59,439 nucleotides of DNA from Cognatundibacterium squillarum (GCF_014652435.1 NZ_BMYU01000009.1:1-59439); one strand, 5' to 3'. Positions 9,672-19,042 are shown, counted from the stretch's first letter. The notes: generated by a model from the letters alone, not told the origin. A program made the numbers and translations.

Positions 9672-10460
9672 ATGAAGAAAATCCTCGCCATCATCGCCAT
9701 CGCCTTCAGTTCGGCGGCCTGGGCGCAAACATCTGAGTTTGTGAATACGGTACCGGAAGCGTACCTGCAAAAAGATACCAACGTCACGCTGGGTGTGGCA
9801 GCACTTTCCGTACCGAAATACACGGGTTCGGACGAACGCCGCCTCGCGGCTTACCCGATGTTTGACGTGCAATGGAAAAGTGGTGCATTTTTCAGCGCCA
9901 CCAACGGACTCGGTTATAACTTTTCCAAAAAGCCAGCCCTGCAATACGGCTTGCGTTTATCGCTGGAAGGTGCGCGTGACGAATCACGCTCATCGAAACT
10001 GAATGGCCTCGGAGATGTGAATACTGCCGTAGAACCGGGCGCATTTGCGAATTTATCACTGAGCGAAAATTACGCCCTGGTATCATCTGTTCGCTATGGC
10101 TCCGGCACCGATCATAATGGCTTGCAGTTCAGCGTAGGCGGACGCTTTTCGACGGCGCTGAGCGAGAATCACCGTATTTCAGCAACAGTACGTGCAAACT
10201 GGGCAAATTCTGCCTACATGCAATCGTATTTTGGTGTGAATGCGCAACAGTCTGCAGCCAGTGGCTACAGCCAGTTCACCCCCTCTTCCGGCGTGACCGA
10301 TATCAAACTGTCTGCCAGCTGGCGCTGGGCACTGGACAGCAACTGGTCTATCGTAACCGGCGCGTCTGCAAGCCGCCTTCAGGGCGATGCGTCGCGCAGT
10401 CCGTTTGTATTCCAGAAAAATCCGGTTACTGTCTTTTCGGTGACAACTTATCGCTTCTGA
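9672..10460 (+). CDS. MipA/OmpV-family outer membrane protein
   Basis: Protein of 262 residues with a signal peptide (MKKILAIIAIAFSSAAWA). The mature part starts near residue 19 and shows alternating beta-strand patterns ending in the aromatic VTTYRF, typical of outer membrane barrels. Motifs such as SVPKYTGSDERRLAAYPMFD fit the MipA/OmpV family, whose members are reported as MltA-interacting scaffolds or porin-like proteins; which applies here is unclear. It starts 10 bases after the DUF4337 gene and ends at a terminator, closing the thyA-folA unit. Confidence 0.85.
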   Translation: MKKILAIIAIAFSSAAWAQTSEFVNTVPEAYLQKDTNVTLGVAALSVPKYTGSDERRLAAYPMFDVQWKSGAFFSATNGLGYNFSKKPALQYGLRLSLEGARDESRSSKLNGLGDVNTAVEPGAFANLSLSENYALVSSVRYGSGTDHNGLQFSVGGRFSTALSENHRISATVRANWANSAYMQSYFGVNAQQSAASGYSQFTPSSGVTDIKLSASWRWALDSNWSIVTGASASRLQGDASRSPFVFQKNPVTVFSVTTYRF

Positions 10461-10480
10461 CAACACCGGCGTGACATCAA

Positions 10481-10508
10481 AAGAGCACCCGCTGCGGTGC
10501 TCTTTTTT
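10481..10508 (+). terminator. Rho-independent terminator of the thyA-folA-mipA unit
   Basis: AAGAGCACC (10481-10489) pairs with GGTGCTCTT (10496-10504) and continues into T residues. Confidence 0.9.
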
Positions 10509-10600
10509 ATTGCGCTACCGGAAACAACTGACAGCATTTTCTGACGGTGTGATGACATTTTTGCGCGATGCAAAAAGAATGAATTTTCTTACCTGATTTT

Positions 10601-10612
10601 GCAGATATCTGC
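10601..10612. promoter_or_regulatory. Perfect 12-base palindrome upstream of the decarboxylase
   Basis: GCAGATATCTGC is fully self-complementary and lies about 92 bases before the decarboxylase start, in the only intergenic space where that promoter can be. An operator is possible; no known regulator box was recognised. Confidence 0.3.
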
Positions 10613-10703
10613 GAGAATTCGCACTTCGATTTTTTCGGCGCGCAAGCGGTTGATTCAACTTGCCCAGGCGTCTCCCTTGTAACAAGCTTTTTTGGAGACC
10701 TCC

Positions 10704-12959
10704 ATGAAATTCCGCTTCCCCATCGTCATCATTGACGAAGACTTCCGCTCTGAAAACACTTCCGGTCTGGGCATCCGCGCGCTGGCTGATGCGATTGAAT
10801 CCGAAGGTATGGAAGTGCTCGGCGTCACCAGCTATGGTGACTTGTCGCAGTTTGCGCAACAGCAATCCCGCGCATCCGCATTTATTCTGTCGATCGACGA
10901 TGAAGAATTCGGCGATGGCACTGAAGAAGAAACCGAAACCGCACTGAAATCCCTGCGCGCCTTCGTTGAAGAAATCCGCTACAAAAACTCTGACATTCCG
11001 ATTTACATGTACGGTGAAACCCGCACATCGCGCCATATCCCTAACGATATCCTGCGCGAGCTGCACGGCTTCATTCATATGTTTGAAGACACACCGGAAT
11101 TCGTTGCACGTCACATCATCCGTGAAGCCCGTTCATATCTGGACAGTCTGGCACCACCATTTTTCCGTGCGCTGGTTCACTACGCAAACGATGGCTCCTA
11201 CTCCTGGCACTGCCCTGGTCACTCCGGTGGCGTGGCGTTCCTGAAATCGCCGATCGGCCAGATGTTCCACCAGTTCTTTGGTGAGAACATGCTGCGTGCT
11301 GACGTCTGTAATGCGGTGGAAGAGCTGGGGCAGTTGCTGGATCATACCGGTCCGGTAGCAGCTTCTGAGCGTAATGCGGCACGTATTTTTAATGCAGACC
11401 ACTGCTACTTTGTGACTAACGGCACATCCACTTCCAACAAAATGGTCTGGCACTCCACTGTGGCGCCGGGCGATATCGTGGTTGTAGACCGTAACTGCCA
11501 CAAATCGATTCTGCACTCCATCATCATGTGCGGTGCGATTCCGGTATTCCTGATGCCAACGCGTAACCATCTGGGCATTATCGGCCCGATCCCGCTGGAA
11601 GAATTTTCGATGGAAAGCATCCGTCGCAAAATCGAAGCAAATCCGTTTGCACGCGAAGCAAAAAACAAAAAGCCACGTATTCTGACCATTACGCAATCGA
11701 CCTACGACGGTGTGTTGTACAACGTCGAAGCCATTAAAGATAAGCTGGATGGCGAAATCGACACGCTGCACTTCGATGAAGCATGGCTGCCGCACGCAAC
11801 CTTCCATGACTTCTACAAAGACATGCACGCGATCGGCAAAGACCGTCCGCGCGCAAAAGAGTCGATGATTTTCTCAACCCAATCCACCCACAAACTGCTG
11901 GCCGGTATTTCTCAGGCATCGCAGATTCTGGTGCGTGAATCGGAATCCCGCAAACTGGATAAAGGCAGCTTCAACGAAGCCTACCTGATGCATACATCCA
12001 CATCGCCGCAATACTCGATTATCGCTTCCTGCGATATCGCAGCAGCGATGATGGAAGCACCGGGCGGTACAGCGCTGGTGGAAGAATCGATTCTGGAAGC
12101 ACTGGATTTCCGCCGCGCGATGAAGAAAGTCGATCAGGAATGGGGCAAAGACTGGTGGTTCCAGGTCTGGGGTCCAGACCATTTTGCAGAAGACGGCATT
12201 GGCAGTCGTGAAGACTGGGTACTGCGCAGCGAAGATAACTGGCATGGTTTCGGCAATCTGGCTTCCGGCTTCAACATGCTGGATCCGATCAAAGCAACTA
12301 TCGTGACGCCTGGCCTGTCGCTGGAAGGTAAATTCGGCGAAACCGGTATTCCTGCCGCGATTGTGACCAAATATCTGGCAGAACACGGTGTTATCGTTGA
12401 AAAATGCGGTCTGTATTCCTTCTTCATTATGTTCACCATCGGCATTACCAAAGGCCGCTGGAACACACTGGTAACGGCACTGCAGCAGTTCAAAGACGAT
12501 TACGATAAAAACCTGCCAATGTGGCGTATTCTGCCGGAATTTGCTGCAGCAAATCCGCGCTATGAGAGCGTTGGTCTGCGCGATCTGTGTCAGGAAATCC
12601 ATCAGGAATACAAAGCGCACGACGTTGCACGTCTGACCACAGAAATGTATCTGTCTGACATGATTCCGGCGATGAAACCATCGGATGCGTTTGCGATGAT
12701 GGCTCACCGCGAAATCGAACGTGTATCGATTGATGAACTGGAAGGCCGTATCACAGCGATTCTGCTGACCCCTTACCCACCGGGCATTCCGCTGCTGATT
12801 CCGGGTGAGCAGTTCAACAAAACCATCGTTGATTACCTGCGCTTCGTCCGTACATTTAACGAGAAATTCCCGGGCTTCGAAACCGACTGCCACGGTCTTG
12901 TTAAAGCGGAAGTGGATGGCAAACGCGGTTATTTTGTCGATTGCGTCAAAGCAGCATAA
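10704..12959 (+). CDS. Orn/Lys/Arg decarboxylase (group III PLP decarboxylase)
   Basis: Enzyme of 751 residues that removes the carboxyl group of a basic amino acid, giving a polyamine precursor and using up a proton. It has an N-terminal response-regulator-like wing domain (about 1-130), a PLP fold core, and a C-terminal domain. The PLP lysine is K397 in STQSTHKLLAG; SWHCPGHSGG and FDEAWLPHA are family motifs. From memory it resembles the Pseudomonas lysine decarboxylase LdcA as much as arginine enzymes, so the substrate is not assigned. The ATG at 10704 with TTTGGAG before it is chosen over an in-frame TTG at 10692. Confidence 0.93.
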   Translation: MKFRFPIVIIDEDFRSENTSGLGIRALADAIESEGMEVLGVTSYGDLSQFAQQQSRASAFILSIDDEEFGDGTEEETETALKSLRAFVEEIRYKNSDIPIYMYGETRTSRHIPNDILRELHGFIHMFEDTPEFVARHIIREARSYLDSLAPPFFRALVHYANDGSYSWHCPGHSGGVAFLKSPIGQMFHQFFGENMLRADVCNAVEELGQLLDHTGPVAASERNAARIFNADHCYFVTNGTSTSNKMVWHSTVAPGDIVVVDRNCHKSILHSIIMCGAIPVFLMPTRNHLGIIGPIPLEEFSMESIRRKIEANPFAREAKNKKPRILTITQSTYDGVLYNVEAIKDKLDGEIDTLHFDEAWLPHATFHDFYKDMHAIGKDRPRAKESMIFSTQSTHKLLAGISQASQILVRESESRKLDKGSFNEAYLMHTSTSPQYSIIASCDIAAAMMEAPGGTALVEESILEALDFRRAMKKVDQEWGKDWWFQVWGPDHFAEDGIGSREDWVLRSEDNWHGFGNLASGFNMLDPIKATIVTPGLSLEGKFGETGIPAAIVTKYLAEHGVIVEKCGLYSFFIMFTIGITKGRWNTLVTALQQFKDDYDKNLPMWRILPEFAAANPRYESVGLRDLCQEIHQEYKAHDVARLTTEMYLSDMIPAMKPSDAFAMMAHREIERVSIDELEGRITAILLTPYPPGIPLLIPGEQFNKTIVDYLRFVRTFNEKFPGFETDCHGLVKAEVDGKRGYFVDCVKAA

Positions 12960-12980
12960 TCTGCCCCGCATACACTGAAC

Positions 12981-13016
12981 GGCATCTGTGTCGATTGATA
13001 CAGATGCCTTTTTTTT
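12981..13016 (+). terminator. Rho-independent terminator after the decarboxylase
   Basis: GGCATCTGT (12981-12989) pairs with the CAGATGCC arm ending at 13008, followed by eight T residues. Confidence 0.9.
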
Positions 13017-13302
13017 AGCTGCATTCCGTTGGCAATTAAATTATGATGCGTGTGCACACATTTCAAAAATATTCATGAAATTGTGAAATGTCGGACGATA
13101 TTGTCATCAAGTCACATTGAGCATGATTCCGGCAAGAGTTTTAAACTGTTTTTGAGTATCAGGAAGCTGATACAAGAATCCAAAAGCCGGCTTCTTGCAG
13201 GGTATACACATTCCATGTGTCGCTACCCTACTTCTCCGATGTGGCAAGACGCTGGGTAATGCTGTTTTTCACCGCTGCTATTCCACTCACACTGAATCTG
13301 AC
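13017..13302 (+). other. Leader region of the PilZ gene, with inverted repeats
   Basis: No gene is supported here. CATTTCA and TGAAATG form a spaced inverted repeat at about 13058-13091. A compact hairpin lies at 13201-13227: outer arms GGTA and TACC, inner arms ACACAT and ATGTGT (13206-13211 and 13215-13220). It would fall in the 5' leader of the next gene about 75 bases before its ATG. No riboswitch class was recognised. Confidence 0.4.
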
Positions 13303-14274
13303 ATGAATGATGTACAAGGCCTGATGTCCCTGAAGCACGCAGATGTTTGCGTCGGTCAAACACTGCACTGGCCGGTATATAACCATGCCGGTGAGCTGCT
13401 GCATCCGGCCGGATTAAAGATTGAAGATCAGCAGCAGTTAAATCACTTGCTGGACACCGGCTATTGCAGCTCTGACTACCTGTGGGACAGTATTCCTACA
13501 CCGGCAGCACCAGTCGTGCCCGTCCAGACCAGTACCGCGGCCACCGGAGAAACGCAAAAATCCGGCGCTGAAATGAATTTACCGGTTGCCCTGCCCGGCA
13601 GGCGTGCAGAAGATCATCAGGCCAAAGATGCGGTGATCGATCTGGACAGCGTGCGCTGGACCGTTGGAGAAGTGTTTTACCTGCAGGCAGCAGACAATGC
13701 CGCGGCGCGTTACACCGTGCGTCTGATCGGCTTCGTCAAAAACAAAACCATTCTCGTTACCGCACCGCTGGTGGACGGAAAAGCAGCCTTAATCCGCGAG
13801 GGACAGCATTTCATCGTACGCGCGTTTCCCGGGAAAAAAGCTTACGCATTCTCTACAGCGCTGCAGAAAAACGTCTATTCGCCCTACCCTTACCTGCATC
13901 TGAATTATCCGAAAGAAGTCCGCTCCACCACAATTCGTCAGGCGGCGCGGGCTTCGGTCAAAATCATTGCTGCAGTCAGCATTGGCGTACCAGAACAAAG
14001 TGCTGCTGCAACGCTGGGCGACCTGAGTATCGGCGGCGCATCCGGTACCATCAAACGGCAACTCGGTCACAAAGGCGATGCGGCGATCATTAAATTCCGC
14101 GTCAATGCTGCCGGTGCGGATGAATACCTGAGCCTGAAAGCGATACTGCGCTCAGTGGCGCCGGCTGAAAACAGCAGCGACTTCCGCCACGGGTTTGAAT
14201 TCATCGACCTGACGCAGCGCGACAAACTGGTGCTGTCTGCCTTCGTACATCAGACACTGGCGGAAACTGACTGA
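13303..14274 (+). CDS. PilZ-domain protein, YcgR-like c-di-GMP effector
   Basis: Protein of 323 residues. The N-terminus (about 8-62, VGQTLHWPVYNHAGELLHPAG) is a small domain often seen before signalling domains in this group. A YcgR-N-type domain follows at about 117-205 and a PilZ domain at about 206-320. Both c-di-GMP contacts are visible: RQAAR (212-216) and DLSIGG (240-245). YcgR proteins brake the flagellar motor when c-di-GMP is high; the flagellar region here makes that role plausible. The ATG at 13303 is preferred; an earlier in-frame start at 13195 would add 36 residues with no family match. Confidence 0.85.
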   Translation: MNDVQGLMSLKHADVCVGQTLHWPVYNHAGELLHPAGLKIEDQQQLNHLLDTGYCSSDYLWDSIPTPAAPVVPVQTSTAATGETQKSGAEMNLPVALPGRRAEDHQAKDAVIDLDSVRWTVGEVFYLQAADNAAARYTVRLIGFVKNKTILVTAPLVDGKAALIREGQHFIVRAFPGKKAYAFSTALQKNVYSPYPYLHLNYPKEVRSTTIRQAARASVKIIAAVSIGVPEQSAAATLGDLSIGGASGTIKRQLGHKGDAAIIKFRVNAAGADEYLSLKAILRSVAPAENSSDFRHGFEFIDLTQRDKLVLSAFVHQTLAETD

Positions 14275-14307
14275 ACCTGCTGTCACTCATCGCTTCAACC
14301 GAAAAAT

Positions 14308-14348
14308 AGCACTGTGTTCCGCCAATGGAAACAGTGCTTTTCTTTTTT
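14308..14348 (+). terminator. Rho-independent terminator after the PilZ gene
   Basis: AGCACTGT (14308-14315) pairs with ACAGTGCT (14331-14338), then TTTTCTTTTTT. An A-run on the other side may make it act both ways. Confidence 0.85.
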
Positions 14349-14406
14349 CCAGCGCGGAAAAAATCCACAAGACTATGCAAATATCGTCATCCGCAATTTT
14401 CTGAGG

Positions 14407-14457
14407 CCCGGACTTTCTGCCGACGACCGCCGGATTGGTATGCTGAACTCCGCATTT
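14407..14457 (+). repeat. Dispersed intergenic repeat, copy A
   Basis: Full-length copy of a repeat seen in six places. It starts with CCCGGACTTTCTGCCGACGA and ends with CTGAACTCCGCATTT. It lies between two convergent terminators, so it is outside any gene. The remaining space to 14589 shows only a short coding-like frame that I do not call. Confidence 0.75.
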
Positions 14458-14589
14458 GGCATGTTTTGAGGCACTTTATGGCATCTGGCAACCATCTTCA
14501 GACGCTCTGCAGATCATCAGCGAACGGGGCGCGATACACAGCGCCGTGGACGACGTGATCAGCGTAATGCTCAACAAGGTGACAGACGT

Positions 14590-14620
14590 AAAAAAACCGC
14601 CGGTATCCACTGGCGGTTTT
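14590..14620 (-). terminator. Rho-independent terminator of dcd
   Basis: On the minus strand, AAAACCGCC (14612-14620 side) pairs with GGCGGTTTT (14593-14601 side) and runs into seven T residues. The 20 bases at 14580-14599 recur exactly at 43360-43379, beside the terminator of the bacteriocin-like gene. Confidence 0.85.
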
Positions 14621-14662
14621 TCGGAGCAGCAGCCACGCAATGGCGACTGCATGTGTGCGAAC

Positions 14663-15229
14663 TCAGGTTTTCGGCAGTGTGACGCCGTGTTGTCCCTGAT
14701 ATTTGCCACCACGGTCTTTGTACGAGGTTTCGCAGACTTCATCACTTTCGAAGAACAGCACCTGTGCGCAACCTTCGCCAGCGTAAATCTTGGCTGGCAG
14801 CGGTGTGGTATTCGAGAATTCCAGTGTAACGTAGCCTTCCCACTCCGGTTCAAACGGGGTGACATTCACGATGATGCCGCAACGCGCATACGTGGATTTA
14901 CCGAGGCAAATAGTCAGCACATTGCGTGGAATGCGGAAGTATTCGACCGTGCGGGCCAGCGCAAACGAATTTGGCGGGATGATACAAACATCGCCTTTAA
15001 AGTCGACGAAGGATTTTTCATCAAAATTTTTCGGATCAACAATCGTGCTGTTGATATTAGTAAAAATTTTGAATTCGTCAGCACAGCGAATATCGTAACC
15101 GTAAGAAGAAGTACCGAAGCTGACGATACGCTGACCATCGCGCTGACGCACTTGTCCCGGTTCAAACGGCTCGATCATGCCGTGCTGCTCCGCCATGCGG
15201 CGTATCCATTTGTCTGACTTGATGCTCAT
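14663..15229 (-). CDS. dcd: dCTP deaminase
   Basis: Converts dCTP to dUTP, feeding dUMP and thus the thymidylate synthase encoded nearby. It has 188 residues, normal for the family. The signature [19 protein letters not shown] with the following EWEG holds the catalytic glutamate. The C-terminal [13 protein letters not shown] is the flexible nucleotide-closing tail. An AGGAGAA ribosome site precedes the ATG at 15229. It reads toward the PilZ gene. Confidence 0.97.
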   Translation of the reverse strand: MSIKSDKWIRRMAEQHGMIEPFEPGQVRQRDGQRIVSFGTSSYGYDIRCADEFKIFTNINSTIVDPKNFDEKSFVDFKGDVCIIPPNSFALARTVEYFRIPRNVLTICLGKSTYARCGIIVNVTPFEPEWEGYVTLEFSNTTPLPAKIYAGEGCAQVLFFESDEVCETSYKDRGGKYQGQHGVTLPKT

Positions 15230-15329
15230 GCGCTTCTCCTGCTGTATAAGTTGACGGCGATTTTACGCGAAAACCCCTGCAAAAATAAGCCGAACAACCC
15301 GATTATCCTGCTTTCACAACGGATTCTGC

Positions 15330-16328
15330 TCAAAGCTTGCTCTGTGTCTGCGCTTTATGTGCGCCGGTATTCCACTGCACGGATTCAACCACACCGTTTT
15401 TCACAGCGGTCATTTCTGCCAGAATCGAAATCGCAATTTCCGGTGGTGTTTTGCTGCCGATATACATGCCGACCGGGCCAAACAAACGTGCCAGCTGTTC
15501 TGCTGTCACACCAAATTCCACCAGCCGTTCGCGCCGCTTCTGATTATTTTTGCGGGAACCGATTGCGCCCACATAAAACGCCGGTGACTGCAGGGCTTCC
15601 ATCAGTGCCAGGTCATCGAGTTTGGGATCGTGCGTCAGTGCCACAATCGCAGTGCGCTGATCCGGTTGCAGCGCCAGCACTTCATCATCCGGCATGCCGG
15701 TCAGCAATTGCACTTGCGGCAAATCCCACTGATGCCGGTATTCTTCACGCGGATCGCAGACGAAGACCTGATAGCCCATGCCGGTGGCCACCGTCGCCAG
15801 AAAGCGCGACATTGTACCTGCACCGATAATCAGCAAGCGCCAGCCCGGCCCCCAGATGGTTGTCAGGCAATGCTTATCCATCACCAGCTTTTCACCGGCT
15901 ACAGCGTCACGCAGTGTCACCTGCCCGCTCTGCAAATCAACCATGCGGGCCACCAGCTTTTGCTGATTCGTCAGCGCCAGCAAAGTATGAATTCCGGAAG
16001 CCGCGTGCAATGGCTCCAGCAATAACTGCAAAGTACCGCCGCACGGCAAGCCGAAGCGATGTGCTTCATCGGCACTGATGCCGTAAGTCACCAGCTCCGG
16101 CTGCTGCCAGCGTATGCCATGCTCCAGTACCTGATGCACCAGATCATCTTCGATACAGCCGCCGGACACAGAGCCGGTCACCGCGCCATCGGCACGGATC
16201 GCCATCACCGAACCTTCCGGACGCGGACTGGAGCCCCAGGTGCTGACCACGGTAACCAGCATCACAGCTTGGCCGGCATCCAGCGCCGCAGCGCAAAAAC
16301 GTAAAGCGTCGAGATCAGGATGTTCCAT
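15330..16328 (-). CDS. XdhC/CoxI-family protein
   Basis: Protein of 332 residues from this start. The N-terminal XdhC_CoxI domain carries TWGSSPRPEGSVM and SGGCIEDDLVHQV. The C-terminal part is Rossmann-like (LLIIGAGTMSRFLATVA) with the AIGSRKNNQKRRERL motif. Members handle molybdenum cofactor and its sulfuration for xanthine dehydrogenase-type hydroxylases. No molybdoenzyme gene is adjacent here, so the client enzyme is unknown. A GTG at 16352 would add eight residues with a possible GAG ribosome site; I cannot decide between the two. Confidence 0.87.
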   Translation of the reverse strand: MEHPDLDALRFCAAALDAGQAVMLVTVVSTWGSSPRPEGSVMAIRADGAVTGSVSGGCIEDDLVHQVLEHGIRWQQPELVTYGISADEAHRFGLPCGGTLQLLLEPLHAASGIHTLLALTNQQKLVARMVDLQSGQVTLRDAVAGEKLVMDKHCLTTIWGPGWRLLIIGAGTMSRFLATVATGMGYQVFVCDPREEYRHQWDLPQVQLLTGMPDDEVLALQPDQRTAIVALTHDPKLDDLALMEALQSPAFYVGAIGSRKNNQKRRERLVEFGVTAEQLARLFGPVGMYIGSKTPPEIAISILAEMTAVKNGVVESVQWNTGAHKAQTQSKL

Positions 16329-16413
16329 CGTTATTTGATAACCTATACTCACAAGAGCTCAAGATTCGCCTTGAGTCTGAATTCAACTTTATTGCAGAAA
16401 ATAGGAGCTTGAA

Positions 16414-16785
16414 ATGCGTGTAAATCCTGTTGGTTGGTTCGAAATCTATGTGCAAGACATGAATCGTGCGAAAGCGTTTTATGAAGGTGTTTTGCAGGTT
16501 CAATTGGAAAAATTAGCAGGTCCGGAATTTGAAATGTGGGTCTTTGGCATGGATCCTGAAAAAACCGGCGCCAGCGGTGCTTTAGTACAGGCTGAATGTG
16601 TTGCATCCGGCGGCAATAGTACATTAGTGTATTTTTCCTGTGAAGATTGCGCACAGGAGGAAAGCCGGGTCGTGCAGTCTGGCGGCAAAGTTGAACGGGC
16701 AAAAATGTCGATAGGTCCGTATGGTTTTATTAGTCTGGCTTTAGATCCGGACGGAAATATGATCGGATTTCATTCCATGAAATAA
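16414..16785 (+). CDS. VOC (glyoxalase/bleomycin-resistance fold) family protein
   Basis: Small protein of 123 residues with the typical start VGWFEIYVQDMNRAKAFYEGVL and end YGFISLALDPDGNMIGFHS. These are the paired beta-alpha-beta-beta-beta units of the vicinal oxygen chelate fold. Several residues at the usual metal sites (E at 11, E at 34) are visible, but the reaction cannot be deduced. TAGGAG ribosome site. It is transcribed away from the XdhC gene. Confidence 0.85.
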   Translation: MRVNPVGWFEIYVQDMNRAKAFYEGVLQVQLEKLAGPEFEMWVFGMDPEKTGASGALVQAECVASGGNSTLVYFSCEDCAQEESRVVQSGGKVERAKMSIGPYGFISLALDPDGNMIGFHSMK

Positions 16786-16789
16786 TCAC

Positions 16790-16824
16790 AGCGCACTCAG
16801 CCCTGAGTGCGCTAATTCCATTTT
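16790..16824. terminator. Hairpin between convergent VOC and exonuclease genes
   Basis: AGCGCACTCAG (16790-16800) pairs with CTGAGTGCGCT (16803-16813) around two bases. The T-run is short on the plus side (CCATTTTAG), so strength is uncertain. Confidence 0.6.
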
Positions 16825-16836
16825 AGCCCGCGAACC

Positions 16837-17466
16837 TCAGGTGCTAATTTGCCACAGCGCCGGATTTTTACGCAATGCCGCCGGCGTCTGCTGATTCAGA
16901 TACATCAGCCAGCGCGGATCCACTGATTCCAGCTGCCATTGCTGCTGCAACTGCATACCAGCCTTCAGCATCAGTTCAGCAGTCACCTGCGCGTCCGCTT
17001 CCGCCCTGTGCGCCGCGCCCTGAAAACGCACTCCCAGACTGGCAGCCAGTTTGCCGAGTGAATACGATGGCAGACCGGGAAACACGCGACGCATCAGCTT
17101 TACGGTACAAATCACGCCATCATATTCCGGCCAGATACCGGCGCGGTCAGCTTCGGATTTCAGAAATCCCTCATCAAACGCTGCGTTATGTGCCACCAGC
17201 GTGTCGCTGCCGATGAAGCGCAGTAAATCCGGTACAACCTCTGCTGCTGGCGGCGCATTGTCCACCATCTTTTGCGTAATACCGGTCAGCTCGGTAATGA
17301 AATACGGAATTCTGATTCCGCAGTTCACCAGCGAGCAGTAACGGTCGGTAATGGCATTGCCTTCAATGCGAATGGCGGCAACCTCGGTAATGCGCGCCCC
17401 CTGATGCGGCGCCTGACCGGAAGTCTCGAAATCAAGTACCACCAGTGGAGTTTTAAAAAGTGACAT
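16837..17466 (-). CDS. 3'-5' exonuclease, DnaQ/DEDDh family
   Basis: Protein of 209 residues. Exo I motif VLDFETSG gives the first D and E, Exo II LVAHNAAFDEGFL gives the D, and Exo III HRAEADAQVT gives H and D, so the active site is complete. The domain ends near residue 170. The remaining tail (QQQWQLESVDPRWLMYLNQ) is short and lacks a DNA polymerase III binding region I recognise. It may act in repair or RNA trimming. This is a stand-alone exonuclease rather than the replicative epsilon subunit. Confidence 0.87.
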   Translation of the reverse strand: MSLFKTPLVVLDFETSGQAPHQGARITEVAAIRIEGNAITDRYCSLVNCGIRIPYFITELTGITQKMVDNAPPAAEVVPDLLRFIGSDTLVAHNAAFDEGFLKSEADRAGIWPEYDGVICTVKLMRRVFPGLPSYSLGKLAASLGVRFQGAAHRAEADAQVTAELMLKAGMQLQQQWQLESVDPRWLMYLNQQTPAALRKNPALWQIST

Positions 17467-17551
17467 GAAAATCAGATGCGAAAAAATCGCAGGAACTTAG
17501 TTTGCTAAATATAATCCATTTATAACAGCTTGCGCGCAGTACTACGAGGCA

Positions 17552-18916
17552 ATGCGCAAACACAGCACCAACACTGCGGTACAGGCAGCATCCGCGCTGC
17601 CGGAAGCTCCCCGCCCTTTCTCTGAAAATCACATGTTCAGTCGTTTATTGCATTTACCGCGCAATGACTTATTGCGCGACAGAATTTACCGCCGCTTATG
17701 GACTTCAATACTGATCAGTTCATTCGGCGCACAAATCACCCTGCTGGCGTTGCCATTAACCGCAGCGGTGCTTTTGCACGCCACGCCAAGTCAGATGGGT
17801 ATCCTGACCATGATGGAAACCCTGCCCTTTGTGCTGCTGTCTTTACCCTCCGGCGTCTGGCTGGACCGTGTTAAAAAACTGCCGGTGTATATCTGGGGCG
17901 AAATTGCGATTGCGCTGGCGGTATTCAGTGTGCCGGTGGCATGGTATTTCAAGCTGATGAATATGCCGTTGCTGTATGTGGTCGGCTTTGTGATTGGCGC
18001 AGTAAACACGACTGCAGGATCTGCGGCACAGATCGTCCTGACGCAGATCGTACCGCGTGAGCGCCTGGTGGAAGCCCATGCCAAAAACGCGCTGGCTACG
18101 TCGGGTGCAGAAATCGGCGGACCGGCAGCAGCCGGGTTGATGGTCCGTTTTCTGAGTGCGCCGCTGGCACTGTGTGCGGATGCACTGCTGCTGTTATCTT
18201 CAGCACTGATCCTGCGCGGCATACGGGTGGATGAGGTACGCAAACCGGCAGAAGACGGCCATTTCTGGCGCGATCTGAAGGAAGGCTTGCAATTTGTATT
18301 CCGCCAACCGTTGCTTTTGTCGCTGGCAGCAGCCGTCGGCTTGTGGGAGCTTTGCTATAACGCGGCACTGGTGGTGCAGATTCTGTTTGCGACACGGGAA
18401 TTGGGCTTTACGGAGCAAGCTGTCGGCTTCAGCTATATGGGCATTGGTGCAGGCAGTGTATTTGCCAGTTTCATCGGCCACCGGGTCAGTCAGCGCATCG
18501 GCCCCGGCCCCTGCATGATTCTTGGAATGGTCATCTGCGGCATCGGCTGGAGTGTGCTGGCGATTGCGCCGGTGGGCCCGCTGGGTGATTTTGCGTTCAT
18601 TCTGATGCTGATGTGCTATTCGATCGGTGGCATCTTCATTTTCATTAACTTCCTCGCCCTGCGTCAGTCCGTCACGCCGGAACCGATGCTGGGCCGCATG
18701 ACCAGCACCATGCGCTGGCTGATTGTAATACCCGCCGGACCGGGTGCATTGCTGGGCGGCTGGATGGGCGAACACATCAGTCTGCGCAGCGCACTGGCGT
18801 TTGCCGGCATTACCGTAATGGCGGGCGCGATTCTGGCATGGCGTCACAAACGCATCCGCAACTTACGACATTTACCCGAAATACGTCATTCTGCCGCCAC
18901 GGAACCCACACCGTGA
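17552..18916 (+). CDS. MFS transporter, DHA3/EntS-like
   Basis: Protein of 454 residues with about twelve hydrophobic segments starting near residue 50. The loop after the second segment has the MFS signature as GVWLDRVKKLPV. The arrangement and motifs resemble the MFS_3 group that includes enterobactin exporter EntS and macrolide exporters. Substrate unknown; no siderophore gene is nearby. The long N-terminus (about 45 residues) before the first helix may be over-extended. An in-frame ATG at 17633 is the likely alternative. Confidence 0.85.
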   Translation: MRKHSTNTAVQAASALPEAPRPFSENHMFSRLLHLPRNDLLRDRIYRRLWTSILISSFGAQITLLALPLTAAVLLHATPSQMGILTMMETLPFVLLSLPSGVWLDRVKKLPVYIWGEIAIALAVFSVPVAWYFKLMNMPLLYVVGFVIGAVNTTAGSAAQIVLTQIVPRERLVEAHAKNALATSGAEIGGPAAAGLMVRFLSAPLALCADALLLLSSALILRGIRVDEVRKPAEDGHFWRDLKEGLQFVFRQPLLLSLAAAVGLWELCYNAALVVQILFATRELGFTEQAVGFSYMGIGAGSVFASFIGHRVSQRIGPGPCMILGMVICGIGWSVLAIAPVGPLGDFAFILMLMCYSIGGIFIFINFLALRQSVTPEPMLGRMTSTMRWLIVIPAGPGALLGGWMGEHISLRSALAFAGITVMAGAILAWRHKRIRNLRHLPEIRHSAATEPTP

Positions 18917-19042
18917 TTGCGAAATGAAACTTATTGGCTCGATAATGTTCAATTGACAGTCCGGTCTGCGCTTGCGGGCCTGCCGGTCGGGGGAGGTTCA
19001 GCGACAGACTGAACTATCGAGTAAAAACAATAAAGGTAAAAC

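Noticed and set aside
14456..15217. 253-codon plus-strand ORF across dcd
   Set aside because: It reads antisense through dcd, which is certain, and crosses its terminator. The first 40 codons look slightly protein-like, but nothing supports a gene.
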